Assembly: GCF_018968705.1 (NCBI RefSeq)
Contig: NZ_CP076668.1
Span: 1,926,001 to 1,990,000 of the forward strand
From: Pseudomonas lijiangensis
Lineage (GTDB): Bacteria; Pseudomonadota; Gammaproteobacteria; Pseudomonadales; Pseudomonadaceae
Length of the DNA: 64,000 nt
Direction: 5' to 3'
Every line of letters begins with the position of its first letter. Position 1 is the stretch's first letter. A model generated the notes under the pieces. The model was not told the origin of the DNA. It did not search any database and saw only the letters and a program-made list of their open reading frames with translations. A program made the position numbers and the translations under genes. Positions 29,340-38,177 of this stretch are shown piece after piece.

Positions 29340-29394
29340 TTCGCGAATGAATTCCACAGCCAGTTCAGACTGTGGGAGCGAATTCATTCGCGAA
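29340..29394. repeat. Palindromic repeat with GAATTC arms
   Basis: TTCGCGAATGAATTC at 29340-29354 and its exact inverted copy at 29380-29394 surround an inner CACAG / CTGTG pair. The same arm occurs at 24822 and in a longer inverted pair at 41036-41094. It lies between two convergent genes and may act as a shared 3' end. Confidence 0.8.
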
Positions 29395-29408
29395 AAAAAA
29401 TCAGCCAC

Positions 29409-30752
29409 TTACAGAATCCGGTACAACAACCGCTCGATCCTGACCCGACTGACCCGGCGCAGAAACTTGCTCACGCCTTCGGGGTAATTGGCCAGGGTAT
29501 CCAGTTCGTCGTACTGGCCAACCCGCTGGGTGTTCTGCATCAACTGCTGAATCTCTTCTTCCCGCGGCTTGAGCCACTGGCCTTTCGGGTCATCGATCAA
29601 CAGGCCGTTTTCCAGGTCCAGATTGAAAGCCCGAGGGTTGAGGTTGTTGCCGGTCAGCAAGGTATAGCGATCGTCTACCCAGACGCCCTTGAGGTGGAAC
29701 GTATTGTCGCCGTGCTTCCAAAGATGCAGGTTCAGTCGGTGCTGGGCGATGGCCTTCTTGTGCTTCTGGGCGAAGCGACGCAGGCTGATTTCATACAGGT
29801 AGGGCAGGGCAGAAATGACCTTGAACGGCTCTTCGGGAGGAATGAAGAAGTCGTTGGCGGTCTTGTCGCCAATGATGATGTCGACTTTCACACCGCGCTT
29901 GAGGGCCCGATTGATTTCCCGGGTCACCGCCACCGGCATATTGAAATAGGGCGTGCAGATGGTCAGTTGTGTCTTGCTGGCGGCGATCAGGTCGCAGATG
30001 GCCCGGTTGAGCGGGTTACGTGGGCCGACGCCCAGCAGCGGCATGATGCGCAGTTCACCGTTTTCCTTGTCGCCTGCGCTGGTTTCATAGGCTGCGCGCT
30101 TCAGGTTGCTGCGAAAAGCCCTGATCTCGCCCCGCAGGCTGCGGGAGTCCGGGGGCGATGGCAGGTCCAGGCGGTGGACGGCCGGCGATGGCAGGATTTC
30201 GCGCTGCACCATGTCCACGAAGGTGTCGGCCAGTTGCCTGTTCTGGATCAGGTGATAGCGGTCCAGACGGTATTTGTCGAGCTTGTGCAGGTAAACGTTA
30301 TTGATGCTGGCGCCGCTGTAGATGACGCAGTCGTCGATGATGCTGCCCTTGAGATGCAGGACGCCGAACAGCTCGCGGGTCTGCACCGGCACGCCATAAA
30401 TCGGGACTTCCTCGTCGTACTCCAGATTCTGCGCCTGATACCAGGCCGAGTTTCCCGCCTGACGACCCGCCCCGATCAGCCCTCGCTGGGCACGGAACCA
30501 GTCCACCAGCACCACGACATCCAGCTCGGGACGTGCAGCCTTGGCGGCATACAGTGCGTCGAGGATTTCCTGGCCGGCTTCGTCCTGTTGCAGATACAGG
30601 GCGATGATGTAGATGCGCCGGGTGGCAGAAGCGATCTTCTCCAACAGGCAGCGTCGGTATTCAGCGGCAGAAGGAACAAGGGTGATGGCATCGTCGGACA
30701 AGGCAAAACCGCGAAGCGTGGCCAGGGTCGAGCGTCGGAAGTTGGACTGCAT
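29409..30752 (-). CDS. pssA: CDP-diacylglycerol-serine O-phosphatidyltransferase (PLD superfamily)
   Basis: A 447-residue phospholipase-D-type protein of the same length as E. coli PssA (451). Both HKD motifs are present: HLKGSIIDD in the first half and HLKGVWVDD in the second, with NNVYLHKLDKYRLDRYHLI and NLNPRAFNLDLENGLLI between and after. PssA makes phosphatidylserine, the precursor of phosphatidylethanolamine, and acts at the membrane surface as a peripheral enzyme. It has no signal peptide. It is apparently monocistronic and convergent with the aldo/keto reductase gene across a palindromic repeat. glpQ lies 134 bp upstream on the same strand with its own hairpin between them. Confidence 0.9.
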   Translation of the reverse strand: MQSNFRRSTLATLRGFALSDDAITLVPSAAEYRRCLLEKIASATRRIYIIALYLQQDEAGQEILDALYAAKAARPELDVVVLVDWFRAQRGLIGAGRQAGNSAWYQAQNLEYDEEVPIYGVPVQTRELFGVLHLKGSIIDDCVIYSGASINNVYLHKLDKYRLDRYHLIQNRQLADTFVDMVQREILPSPAVHRLDLPSPPDSRSLRGEIRAFRSNLKRAAYETSAGDKENGELRIMPLLGVGPRNPLNRAICDLIAASKTQLTICTPYFNMPVAVTREINRALKRGVKVDIIIGDKTANDFFIPPEEPFKVISALPYLYEISLRRFAQKHKKAIAQHRLNLHLWKHGDNTFHLKGVWVDDRYTLLTGNNLNPRAFNLDLENGLLIDDPKGQWLKPREEEIQQLMQNTQRVGQYDELDTLANYPEGVSKFLRRVSRVRIERLLYRIL

Positions 30753-30848
30753 AAGCCTCTCGAAGGGATAACCAGCAGCGCACGAGCTTACACCAGACTC
30801 GACACAAGGTCGCCGTTGAAGTCTGTCGCAATGATGTCTGTTTGTAAT

Positions 30849-30880
30849 GCACAGACCGCGTCGAGTCGCGCGGTCTGTGC
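30849..30880 (-). terminator. Hairpin downstream of glpQ
   Basis: GCACAGACCGCG at 30849-30860 and CGCGGTCTGTGC at 30869-30880 form a perfect 12-bp stem with an 8-base loop, starting 6 nt after the glpQ stop. The sequence after it on the minus strand (ATTACAAAC) is not a U tract, so it may be a stabilising 3' end rather than an intrinsic terminator. Confidence 0.6.
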
Positions 30881-30886
30881 GTTCGA

Positions 30887-32041
30887 TCAGTAACCGTTAC
30901 GTTTCAGAATCGAATCGATGCTGTCTTTGGCCGGGCGGCCATAGAACTTGAGGAGTTCCGTGGTGCGGTTGGTGAAGAAACCGTCGACCCCCGTGGAACT
31001 GATCTGCTTGAAGTCCACGGCCTCATCCACGGTGTAGGTGTGGACCACCATGCCCTTGTCGTGGGTCACGTTGTTCATCCAGGGTTTGACCAGATCCATA
31101 TAGCTCTGGTCGCCGCCATCGGCGAGCTGCGAGGATGGACCGGTGCCGATGGCGCCATGAGCCTTGGCCCAGTCGATCCAGGCCACGAATTCTTCCTGGG
31201 ATTTGATTTCCTGAGCGGCGTAATAGCTGGCCTTGTCCTTGAAGCCCGAGTCCTTGAAAGGAACGGTGGATTTGGGTTCTATCGAGCCTTCACCGATCCA
31301 CAGCAAAAGCACCTTCGGAACCTTGGGCATTTCCTTCTGCAGCAGCACCAGGCTGGATTTGTCGAAGGTCTGCAGCACGACGCGCCCCGGCGACTGGGCG
31401 ACGTTCACATGGCCAGCCGCTGCTGCCGGGCGCGGGCTGAGCCAGCCGCGCTTGGCCAGGGCCTTCTTCAGGTCGGCCTCGATGCCCGGAAACTGGGTCG
31501 GGACCTTGGTCTCGATATACAGCCCCGGCTTGTTGGCGCCACCTTCGGCGATATCGATCACTTCATCCAGGGTCAGAATCTGCAGGCCTGCATACGTGTC
31601 GCGAGCCCGTGACGGGTAGGCCTTGTTGAACCAGCTGCCGGCATCCAGCTCCTTGAGCTCGGCCAGTGTGAAACTGCTGACCGGGTCTTTGCTGCGCTTG
31701 GGGTAGACCTGGGCGATATTGGTGGTGCGGTCGAGCGTGTCGTCATGCAGGGCAATCAACACCCCGTCCTTGGTGCGTTGAATATCCATTTCCAGATAAT
31801 CCGCGCCCAGATCCCGTGCCAGCGTATAGGCCGGAATGGTTTCTTCCGGCGCATCGAACGAAGCGCCACGATGGGCGATCACCGCCGGCCAGGGCAGACC
31901 GTTCTTCTCACTGATGACCTTGCCCGGCGCATCGGCTGCCGATGCCGTGCCTGTGGACAGCATCACACACGCCATGACTGCGGTTGCCAACAGACGGGCC
32001 AGCGGGTTCTTGTGAAACGGAAATCGGGAAAATCCTTGCAT
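30887..32041 (-). CDS. glpQ: Periplasmic glycerophosphodiester phosphodiesterase
   Basis: A 384-residue GDPD-family enzyme that hydrolyses glycerophosphodiesters to glycerol-3-phosphate and an alcohol. A signal peptide (LLATAVMACVMLSTGTASA, cleaved before ADAPG) directs it to the periplasm. The catalytic barrel begins with VIAHRGASFDAPEETIPAY (HRG...PE-T) and continues with DYLEMDIQRTKDGVLIALHDDTLDRTTN, which holds the metal-binding E and D and the second catalytic histidine; LYIETK is also present. The start at 32041 is chosen over an in-frame ATG at 32065 because AAGGAA lies upstream of it. The length and the extended C-terminal half match GlpQ rather than short cytoplasmic UgpQ. Confidence 0.92.
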   Translation of the reverse strand: MQGFSRFPFHKNPLARLLATAVMACVMLSTGTASAADAPGKVISEKNGLPWPAVIAHRGASFDAPEETIPAYTLARDLGADYLEMDIQRTKDGVLIALHDDTLDRTTNIAQVYPKRSKDPVSSFTLAELKELDAGSWFNKAYPSRARDTYAGLQILTLDEVIDIAEGGANKPGLYIETKVPTQFPGIEADLKKALAKRGWLSPRPAAAAGHVNVAQSPGRVVLQTFDKSSLVLLQKEMPKVPKVLLLWIGEGSIEPKSTVPFKDSGFKDKASYYAAQEIKSQEEFVAWIDWAKAHGAIGTGPSSQLADGGDQSYMDLVKPWMNNVTHDKGMVVHTYTVDEAVDFKQISSTGVDGFFTNRTTELLKFYGRPAKDSIDSILKRNGY

Positions 32042-32169
32042 GATCTGCTTGTTCCTTATTTGCATGATGGGTCATGACGAAGCCACGGCATGAAGCATTG
32101 ACCACATTTACAGGAAGTGGTGTGACGATTCAAATCGTGCATGAGCCGACACCCTCAGGCATGACCCGC

Positions 32170-32622
32170 TTATGTCTTGAGAGGCGTCTTGCGCGGGCGG
32201 CCCCCCTTGAGACCATTGGCGCGAGAGGCTCGTGCCTTGGCTTTGCTGCAGGCACGTCCATTGCGACTGGCTATCAAGGTTGCGGCCATATCCATCAGCG
32301 GCAAGCTTGAGGCCACCATTCCTGCAATTGATATATGCAGGTCGTGCTTTTCCAGGCACAAGGCACTGCCTGCAAACCCCAGTTTCAGGTGTTCAAGATC
32401 CTCAAGGGGCAGAGAGGCCAGTTCAGGATAGTTTTTGATGGGCAGTGCCAGCGCGCTTTGATCGTCGAACCCGATCAGCAGACATTGACGCTCCGCGAGA
32501 TAGTGCAGAGTGCTGGCATGCAATGTGCCATGACCTCGTGTGCGGCCCTGAAAGCGGGCTTTTTCCAGAATCTCTTCGGTAATGATTTCGTCGAATCGAT
32601 CCTCGGCCTTTACGGTTGTCAT
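32170..32622 (-). CDS. DUF2442-type protein paired with DUF4160
   Basis: A 150-residue protein whose centre (ERQCLLIGFDDQSALALPIKNYPELASLPLEDLEHLKLGFAGSALCLEKHDLHISIAGMV) fits the DUF2442 family. It has a basic C-terminal tail with GGRPRK, an AT-hook-like sequence that could contact DNA. Its start overlaps the stop of the DUF4160-like gene by 4 nt. Small DUF4160/DUF2442 pairs recur in bacteria and are sometimes proposed to be toxin-antitoxin systems; in that case this DNA-binding-like partner would be the antitoxin. That is inference only. Confidence 0.7.
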   Translation of the reverse strand: MTTVKAEDRFDEIITEEILEKARFQGRTRGHGTLHASTLHYLAERQCLLIGFDDQSALALPIKNYPELASLPLEDLEHLKLGFAGSALCLEKHDLHISIAGMVASSLPLMDMAATLIASRNGRACSKAKARASRANGLKGGRPRKTPLKT

Positions 32623-33047
32623 AATTCGATCTCCAAGGGTTCGGTGTCGCCTGCCAGATGCAGTCTGGTTTTATAGGCAGTTGCGTCGAAGTGGCCTGAC
32701 AATATCTCCCGTGTATTGCGGTGCGAGTGTTTTGGGCTTGTCACTTCGCATGCGTTCATGTCCCATCGCTGGTTTTCCAGACATAGTGTCTTACGGCTGT
32801 TCCACCAGTATTCACGAGCCCTGCGCAAATTATCGCGTCGTTTGATGATCTGTCTGAGTTGTTCGAGTACTGCTTTGCAGGGTTCGTTTTTTGCGGGAGT
32901 CACATCCCACAACCGTACGCCGTTGTGCCAGAAACTGAACAGGAAGCGTGCATCCCAATGGTCTGTGCCTGCATGTACATGGGGAGGGCAATGCTCATTG
33001 CGCGTCAGTATCGCGATGGTGATTCCCTTGTGCTTGCAAATTCGCAT
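32619..33047 (-). CDS. DUF4160-like protein, first gene of a two-gene unit
   Basis: A 142-residue protein opening with MRICKHKGITIAILTRNEHCPPHVHAG, which contains the ExxPPHxH pattern of DUF4160. The rest (REYWWNSRKTLCLENQRWDM) is longer than the usual 80-90-residue DUF4160 protein, so a second small module may be attached. It is co-translated with the DUF2442-type gene through an ATGA overlap. No signal peptide or membrane segment is visible. Its function is unknown; a toxin-like role is possible but unproven. Confidence 0.65.
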   Translation of the reverse strand: MRICKHKGITIAILTRNEHCPPHVHAGTDHWDARFLFSFWHNGVRLWDVTPAKNEPCKAVLEQLRQIIKRRDNLRRAREYWWNSRKTLCLENQRWDMNACEVTSPKHSHRNTREILSGHFDATAYKTRLHLAGDTEPLEIEL

Positions 33048-33293
33048 TATTAACCCATCTGTTAGGTTTTAGTCTATATCCAAACTAAGCAGAGGGCAGT
33101 TGAGCGTAAAAACTGTGAGCAGACCATAAGCAAGGCAATACAGGATTTAACGCTGGAAACGTTGAGTCTTTCTCCTATAGGCGGGTTGGAATTTTCCTTC
33201 AGTAAGTGTTTTTTTATCCTGCAAAGAGGATCGCCCAAGCACCCCAAGTCGCGTTACTGTCAGACCTTTCATGACCTGTTAAGGAAAAAGTGC

Positions 33294-34226
33294 ATGACGA
33301 CGGTACTGGTACTGGTCGAGAGCGTTAATGAATATTTGCCGATTCTGGAGAGCAGCGGTTTTCGCTTGATCCGTGCGCCCACGGCCGCTTTGCGTGCCGA
33401 GGCCATTGCTGAACATGGCCATGAAATTACCGCTGTAATGACCCGCGGGCCTCTGGGGCTGTTTGCCGAGGAAATGGACGCGCTGCCTCATTTGCGGATC
33501 ATCTGTGTATCGGGTGCCGGTTACGAGAAGGTCGACCTTGCGGCTGCCCAGGCTCGCGGAATCACCGTGACCAATGGCGCCGGGGTCAATGCGCCGACGG
33601 TGGCAGACCATACGATGGCATTGCTGCTGGCGATCGTGCGCGATATTCCTCAGAACGATGCGTCTGTGCGGCGCAGTGAGTGGCGCAAGGTCACGTGCCC
33701 TTCATTTGCCGGCAAGCGCCTGGGGATTGTCGGTCTGGGGGCTGTCGGGCTGGCCATTGCCAAGCGGGCTCAGGCATTCGATATGTCGATCCAGTATCAC
33801 AACCGCAAGGCCCGCAACGATGTGGATTACCTGTGGTACGCGACCGTGCTCGAACTGGCGGCGGCTTCGGATTTTCTGATCATTTCGACACCTGGCGGCA
33901 ATGGCACGCAGCATCTGATCGATGCCCGGGTGCTCGAAGCATTGGGGCCGCAGGGCTATATCGTGAATATCGCCCGGGCCAGCGTCGTCGATACCCAGGC
34001 CCTGGTCGAGGCCTTGCAACAGCGCCGCATCGCCGGTGCGGGTCTGGATGTCTTCGATGACGAGCCGCACGTGCCGGATGTCTTCAAGACCCTCGATAAC
34101 GTGGTGCTGACGCCCCATGTGGGTGGGCTTTCTCCCGAGGCATCGAAGGATATGGTCCTGATGGTCAACAAGAACCTGCTGGCGTTTTTCTCCGGGCAAC
34201 CGGTTCTGACCCCGGTCCATGAGTGA
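33294..34226 (+). CDS. D-isomer-specific 2-hydroxyacid dehydrogenase
   Basis: A 310-residue NAD(P)-dependent dehydrogenase of the glyoxylate/hydroxypyruvate reductase group. The cofactor motif GIVGLGAVG lies near residues 144-152, and the catalytic triad is R228 (NIARASVVD), E257 (FDDEPHVP) and H275 (LTPHVGG). The substrate-side motif SGAGYEKVDL is also present. The start at 33294 has AAGGAA upstream; the 44 in-frame codons before it lack family similarity. It stands alone on the plus strand after a 246-bp gap. The substrate (glyoxylate, hydroxypyruvate, 2-ketogluconate or another) cannot be told. Confidence 0.88.
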   Translation: MTTVLVLVESVNEYLPILESSGFRLIRAPTAALRAEAIAEHGHEITAVMTRGPLGLFAEEMDALPHLRIICVSGAGYEKVDLAAAQARGITVTNGAGVNAPTVADHTMALLLAIVRDIPQNDASVRRSEWRKVTCPSFAGKRLGIVGLGAVGLAIAKRAQAFDMSIQYHNRKARNDVDYLWYATVLELAAASDFLIISTPGGNGTQHLIDARVLEALGPQGYIVNIARASVVDTQALVEALQQRRIAGAGLDVFDDEPHVPDVFKTLDNVVLTPHVGGLSPEASKDMVLMVNKNLLAFFSGQPVLTPVHE

Positions 34227-34348
34227 GGCTCCGTTCTCACCCGTGAGCAAAACCTGAGTGTGCATTCAGGCATTGAATGCTTGCTGTAACGCCAATTCTG
34301 ATTGCACTCAGGCACGCTTATAGTCTCGATCACACACATGGGAGGCGT

Positions 34349-35083
34349 ATGGACATGCAAGACGGGGAAGGCAAGACGCTGCGAATCGGTCTGGTAGGAG
34401 ATTTCGATCCAGAGGTGCCTGCGCATCAGGCGATTCCACTGGCGCTGGACATGGCGACCGTCATAGATATTCCTCAGGTTCAGCACCAATGGCTGCCGAC
34501 ATCGGACATCGGTGAGGGCGAAATCCTCGCCGGTTTTGACGGTATCTGGTGTGTGCCCGCCAGTCCTTATCGGGATATGCAGGGCGCGTTGACCGCCATT
34601 CGTTTTGCCCGTGAGCGGCAGATACCGTTTCTGGGCACCTGCGGCGGTTTTCAGCATGCCTTGATCGAATATGCCCGCAATTGCCTGGGCTGGCAGGACG
34701 CCGAGCATGCCGAAACTTCACCGGATTCGCCTCACACCATCATTACTCCCTTGAGCTGTTCGCTGGTCGAAACCACGGCGGCGATTCAACTGCAGCCCGA
34801 TTCGTTGATTGCGCAAGCCTACTGCACCGCTGAAATTGCCGAGCGCTATCGATGCCGCTATGGCCTGCGCCCTGAGCTGGAAGCCTCGATGTTCGAAAAT
34901 GGGCTGAAGGTCAGCGGTCGCGGGCCGGAAGGGGACGTCCGCAGCATAGAGCTGCAAGGCCATCCGTTTTTTGTCGCCACCCTGTTCCAGCCGGAGCGGG
35001 CTGCCTTGCAAGGCGTGGTCCCGGCGCTGGTGGCGGCTTTCGTTCGGGCCTGTGCCCGTCGTGCTGAAGGAGTTTGTTCATGA
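34349..35083 (+). CDS. CTP-synthase-like glutaminase-domain protein lacking the catalytic His
   Basis: A 244-residue stand-alone class I glutamine amidotransferase domain of the type found at the CTP synthase C-terminus. The nucleophile region is FLGTCGGFQHALIEYARN with C98, like the elbow in PyrG. The end reads GHPFFVATLFQPERAAL, where CTP synthase has QFHPE: the catalytic His is Gln (Q214), although the Glu (E216) remains. It may therefore be inactive as a glutaminase or use another mechanism. GGAGG lies 4 nt before the ATG. Its stop overlaps the ATG of a small ABM-fold gene, so the two are coupled. Its role is unknown. Confidence 0.78.
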   Translation: MDMQDGEGKTLRIGLVGDFDPEVPAHQAIPLALDMATVIDIPQVQHQWLPTSDIGEGEILAGFDGIWCVPASPYRDMQGALTAIRFARERQIPFLGTCGGFQHALIEYARNCLGWQDAEHAETSPDSPHTIITPLSCSLVETTAAIQLQPDSLIAQAYCTAEIAERYRCRYGLRPELEASMFENGLKVSGRGPEGDVRSIELQGHPFFVATLFQPERAALQGVVPALVAAFVRACARRAEGVCS

Positions 35084-35415
35084 TCGCCGCCCGCTTTCCA
35101 ACGCCTTATTACGCGGTGATCTTCACGTCGTTGCGCACGCCTCAGGGGGCCGATGATTATGAAGTGGCCGCCCACAGGATGGTCGAACTGGCCAGGGAAC
35201 AACCGGGCTTTCTGGGTGTGGAGTCGGCTCGCGGTGAAGACGGCCTGGGAATCACTGTTTCCTACTGGACGGACGAGCAGGCCATCCTGGGGTGGAAGCA
35301 GCACATTGAACATGCCCGAGTGCGAGAGCAGGGACGTGCGAACTGGTATCAGGCCTGTACCACCAGAGTCTGCAAGGTCGAGCGGGACTATGCCTTTGAT
35401 GCCCAGACATACTGA
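35080..35415 (+). CDS. ABM-fold (antibiotic biosynthesis monooxygenase-like) protein
   Basis: A 111-residue single-domain protein of the dimeric alpha-beta barrel (ABM) superfamily: PYYAVIFTSLRT, then VAAHRMVELAREQPGFLGVESARGEDGLGITVSYWTDEQAILGWKQHIEHARVREQGRANWY. The spacing of the final W, H and ArxxG fits YqjZ/HsbA-type members, which can be oxygenases, heme-handling proteins or metabolite sensors. AAGGAG lies 7 nt upstream. It is translationally coupled to the glutaminase-like gene, suggesting a shared pathway. The substrate cannot be assigned. Confidence 0.85.
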   Translation: MIAARFPTPYYAVIFTSLRTPQGADDYEVAAHRMVELAREQPGFLGVESARGEDGLGITVSYWTDEQAILGWKQHIEHARVREQGRANWYQACTTRVCKVERDYAFDAQTY

Positions 35416-35510
35416 AACAATGATTCAGCCCTTTGGCCCTGTCTGAATCTGCGGGGATATGCCAGCATTACGTTCTTTCAGCCACAAAGCTGCTTTTGTG
35501 TGGAGCCCTC

Positions 35511-36011
35511 ATGAACGAAAAAACGGCCCAAACTGCCGTGCTGCGTATCCCCGAAGGCTTGCAGATCCCAGCCCAGGTGATCTGCCATGCCACCAGCCTG
35601 CGTCGGGCGAGCCGGCGCATCTGTCAGTTGTATGACGCGATCATGGCGCCCTGTGGATTGCGTTCGACCCAGCGTTCGATCCTGATGCAGATCGCCCGCA
35701 ATCAGGCTCTGAGCATGACCGAACTGGCCATGTTACTGGTACTGGACCGCTCGGCTCTGGCCCAGAATCTCAAGCCACTGGAGCGTGAAGGGTTTGTCGT
35801 GGTCGAGGTGGACCCTGATGACCGGCGCAGTCGCCTGGTGCGTCTGACCCAGAGCGGCGTGGACAAACTGCTGGAGTCCCAGGCCCTTTGGGAACAGGCC
35901 CAGCGTTGCTATGAGACCGCTCTGGGGGCAGAGCGGGCTCATGAGTTGCGTCAGTTGCTGGGCATGGTCCCGGTGGCCGATTATGGCGATGGCATCATCG
36001 GCGGGATGTAG
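35511..36011 (+). CDS. MarR-family transcriptional regulator
   Basis: A 166-residue winged-helix protein with the MarR core: LRRASRRICQLYDAIMAPCGLRSTQRSILMQIARNQALSMTELAMLLVLDRSALAQNLKPLEREGFVVVEVDPDDRRSRLVRLTQSG, which includes the DxRS(R) wing motif. MarR proteins usually repress nearby genes and respond to phenolic or oxidised ligands. It follows the GATase/ABM pair by 95 bp on the same strand and could control it. Its 3' end overlaps the convergent fatty-acid permease gene by 31 bp. Confidence 0.88.
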   Translation: MNEKTAQTAVLRIPEGLQIPAQVICHATSLRRASRRICQLYDAIMAPCGLRSTQRSILMQIARNQALSMTELAMLLVLDRSALAQNLKPLEREGFVVVEVDPDDRRSRLVRLTQSGVDKLLESQALWEQAQRCYETALGAERAHELRQLLGMVPVADYGDGIIGGM

Positions 36012-37405
36012 GTCAGCGTTGTGCCCAGTGCCCACAGCAATACCAGCACCAGCGGCGTATGCACCAGCAGTTGCACGAACGAGAAGCCGATCAGGTCCCG
36101 GGCCTTCAATCCCAGCACGCCCAGCAGCGGCAGCATGTAGAACGGGTTGATCAGGTTGGGCAATGCTTCGGCTGCGTTGTAGATCTGTACTGACCAGCCA
36201 AGGTGGTACTTCAGTTCATTGGCGACCTGCATCACATAGGGCGCCTCGATGATCCACTTGCCGCCACCCGACGGGATGAAGAACCCCAGTACCGCCGAAT
36301 AGATACCCATCAGCACCGCATAGGTGTCATGGGTGGCAATGCTGGTGAAAAAGGTCGAGATATGGTGCGCCAGGGTCTGTGCATCGCTGCCTTTGACTGT
36401 CGTCAGCAAGGCGGCGATGGAGCCATAGAGCGGAAACTGGATCAGCACGCCCGTGGTGGTCGGCACGGCACGGGTCACCGCATCCAGAAAGCTGCGTGGA
36501 CGCCAGTGCAGCAGTGCGCCGAGCATGATGAACAGGAAGTTATAGGTATTCAGCCCTGAAATCGCAGTAATCGCAGGTTTGGTTGAAAACTCGTTGAAGA
36601 GCCAGCCGGCCCCCAGCAACACCATCAGAATGATCAGCAACGGACTGTATTCCAGCCATTCGCCGGGGCGTGTGCGGGGCGGCAGTGGTGGCAGATTAAA
36701 GGCCGGGTCAACGCCACAGTCCTCGGCAACTTTGGCGGCATTCGGGCCGGGAGCCGTGGCGTAGGCGACGATCAGGGAAATGACCACCAGTGCTGCCAGC
36801 ATGACGCCCGACTGCCAGAGGAAAATGGTTTCGGTAAAGGGAATCACGCCCGTGATCGCCAGGATCGATGGCGGCAGGCTGCCCGGGTTGGCCTGCAGTT
36901 GTGCTGCCGAAGACGAAAGCCCAAGCGCCCAGACTGCGCCCAGCCCCAGATAGGCAGCAGCACCTGCGGCGCGATAGTCCATGCGCAGGTCGGTGCGACG
37001 GGCGAGGGCGCGCACCAGCAGGCCGCCGAATACCAGAGAAAGTCCCCAGTTCAGCAGGGAAGCCAGCATGGAAATCAGCGCCACCCAGGCCACGGCGGAG
37101 CGACCGTTTTTCGGGATGCGGGCCAGTCGATCGATCAGGCGCACCGCAGGCGGTGAGCTGGCGACCACATAGCCACCAATGACCACGAAAGCCATCTGCA
37201 TGGTGAAGGGGATCAGGCTCCAGAAGCCATCACCGAAGGCCTTGGCTGCTTCGGCCGGTCTGGCACCGATGGCCAGTGTCGCCACGGTGACGATGGCTAC
37301 CGCCAGTGCGGCAAAGACCCAGGAGTCGGGGAACCAGCGCTCGGCCCAGGCGGCACAGCGCAGGGCGAAGCGGGCCGAACGGCTTTCTTCTAGATGGGTG
37401 GACAC
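35981..37405 (-). CDS. atoE: AtoE-family short-chain fatty acid permease
   Basis: A 474-residue integral membrane protein with about twelve helices and the AtoE (TIGR00366) pattern: SLIPFTMQMAFVVIGGYVVASSPP, WGLSLVFGGLLVRALAR and SGGGKWIIEAPYVMQVANEL. In E. coli AtoE imports acetoacetate or short-chain fatty acids for conversion to acyl-CoA. Here it is the third gene after the two CoA-transferase subunits, separated from scoB by 50 nt, so import and activation are encoded together. It is likely under the divergent LysR regulator at 38994. Confidence 0.9.
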   Translation of the reverse strand: MSTHLEESRSARFALRCAAWAERWFPDSWVFAALAVAIVTVATLAIGARPAEAAKAFGDGFWSLIPFTMQMAFVVIGGYVVASSPPAVRLIDRLARIPKNGRSAVAWVALISMLASLLNWGLSLVFGGLLVRALARRTDLRMDYRAAGAAAYLGLGAVWALGLSSSAAQLQANPGSLPPSILAITGVIPFTETIFLWQSGVMLAALVVISLIVAYATAPGPNAAKVAEDCGVDPAFNLPPLPPRTRPGEWLEYSPLLIILMVLLGAGWLFNEFSTKPAITAISGLNTYNFLFIMLGALLHWRPRSFLDAVTRAVPTTTGVLIQFPLYGSIAALLTTVKGSDAQTLAHHISTFFTSIATHDTYAVLMGIYSAVLGFFIPSGGGKWIIEAPYVMQVANELKYHLGWSVQIYNAAEALPNLINPFYMLPLLGVLGLKARDLIGFSFVQLLVHTPLVLVLLWALGTTLTYIPPMMPSP

Positions 37406-37455
37406 GTGAGGTTTTCCTCTAATTATTGTTATAAGCGTCGGTCGTGCATTTCACT

Positions 37456-38112
37456 TCAAAAGGTCATTTCAACCACATCATCCGGCACGATCAGCTTGCC
37501 TGCGGTTTTGGCCACGATCTCTTCCACGCTGACTCCCGGCGCACGTTCGCGCAGGATGAAGGCACCGTTTTCGATTTCCAGATAGGCCAGGTCGGTCAGC
37601 ACCCGCCGGATACAACCGGCACCGGTCAGTGGCAGGCTGCAACGGGGTAAAAGTTTGGATTCGCCGTCCTTGGATGCATGGGTCATGGTGACGATGATGT
37701 TGTCGGCACCTGCCACCAGATCCATCGCGCCACCCATGCCCTTGACCAGCTTGCCCGGGATCATCCATGACGCGATATTGCCTTCGACATCCACTTCAAA
37801 GGCGCCGAGAACCGTGAGGTCCACATGGCCGCCACGGATCATGGCGAAGGATTCGGCCGAGGAGAAAATCGAGGCGCCGATGCGGGCGGTCACTGTCTGT
37901 TTGCCCGCATTGATCATGTCGGCATCGATGGTTTCTTCAGTGGGAAACTCGCCCATGCCCAGCAGGCCGTTTTCCGATTGCAGCATCACGTCGATGTCTT
38001 TGGGGACATAGTTGGCCACCAGCGTCGGGATACCGATGCCCAGGTTGACGTAGTAACCGTCTTTCAATTCGCGGGCGACACGTTGAGCCATTTGTTCGCG
38101 GGAAAGTGCCAT
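37456..38112 (-). CDS. scoB: 3-oxoacid CoA-transferase subunit B
   Basis: A 218-residue subunit of family I CoA transferases, which pass CoA from succinyl-CoA or acetyl-CoA to a 3-oxoacid or fatty acid. The catalytic glutamate is E47 in LQSENGLLGMG, with GIGIPTLVANYV before and SAESFAMIRGGHVDLTVLGAFEVD after. With the adjacent alpha subunit and AtoE permease the likely substrate is acetoacetate or a short-chain acid. A PcaJ role in beta-ketoadipate catabolism is the alternative, but no pca genes are nearby. The gap from scoA is 65 nt. Confidence 0.92.
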   Translation of the reverse strand: MALSREQMAQRVARELKDGYYVNLGIGIPTLVANYVPKDIDVMLQSENGLLGMGEFPTEETIDADMINAGKQTVTARIGASIFSSAESFAMIRGGHVDLTVLGAFEVDVEGNIASWMIPGKLVKGMGGAMDLVAGADNIIVTMTHASKDGESKLLPRCSLPLTGAGCIRRVLTDLAYLEIENGAFILRERAPGVSVEEIVAKTAGKLIVPDDVVEMTF

Positions 38113-38177
38113 GGTCTGAAATCTCTTTTTGGTATGTGCCGCTTCCTGTCAAGGGAAGCCCCGGAAACATGAGCGAT

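Noticed and set aside
32108..32359. Short minus-strand frame overlapping the DUF2442 gene
   Set aside because: Out of frame with a better supported gene and without a ribosome site.
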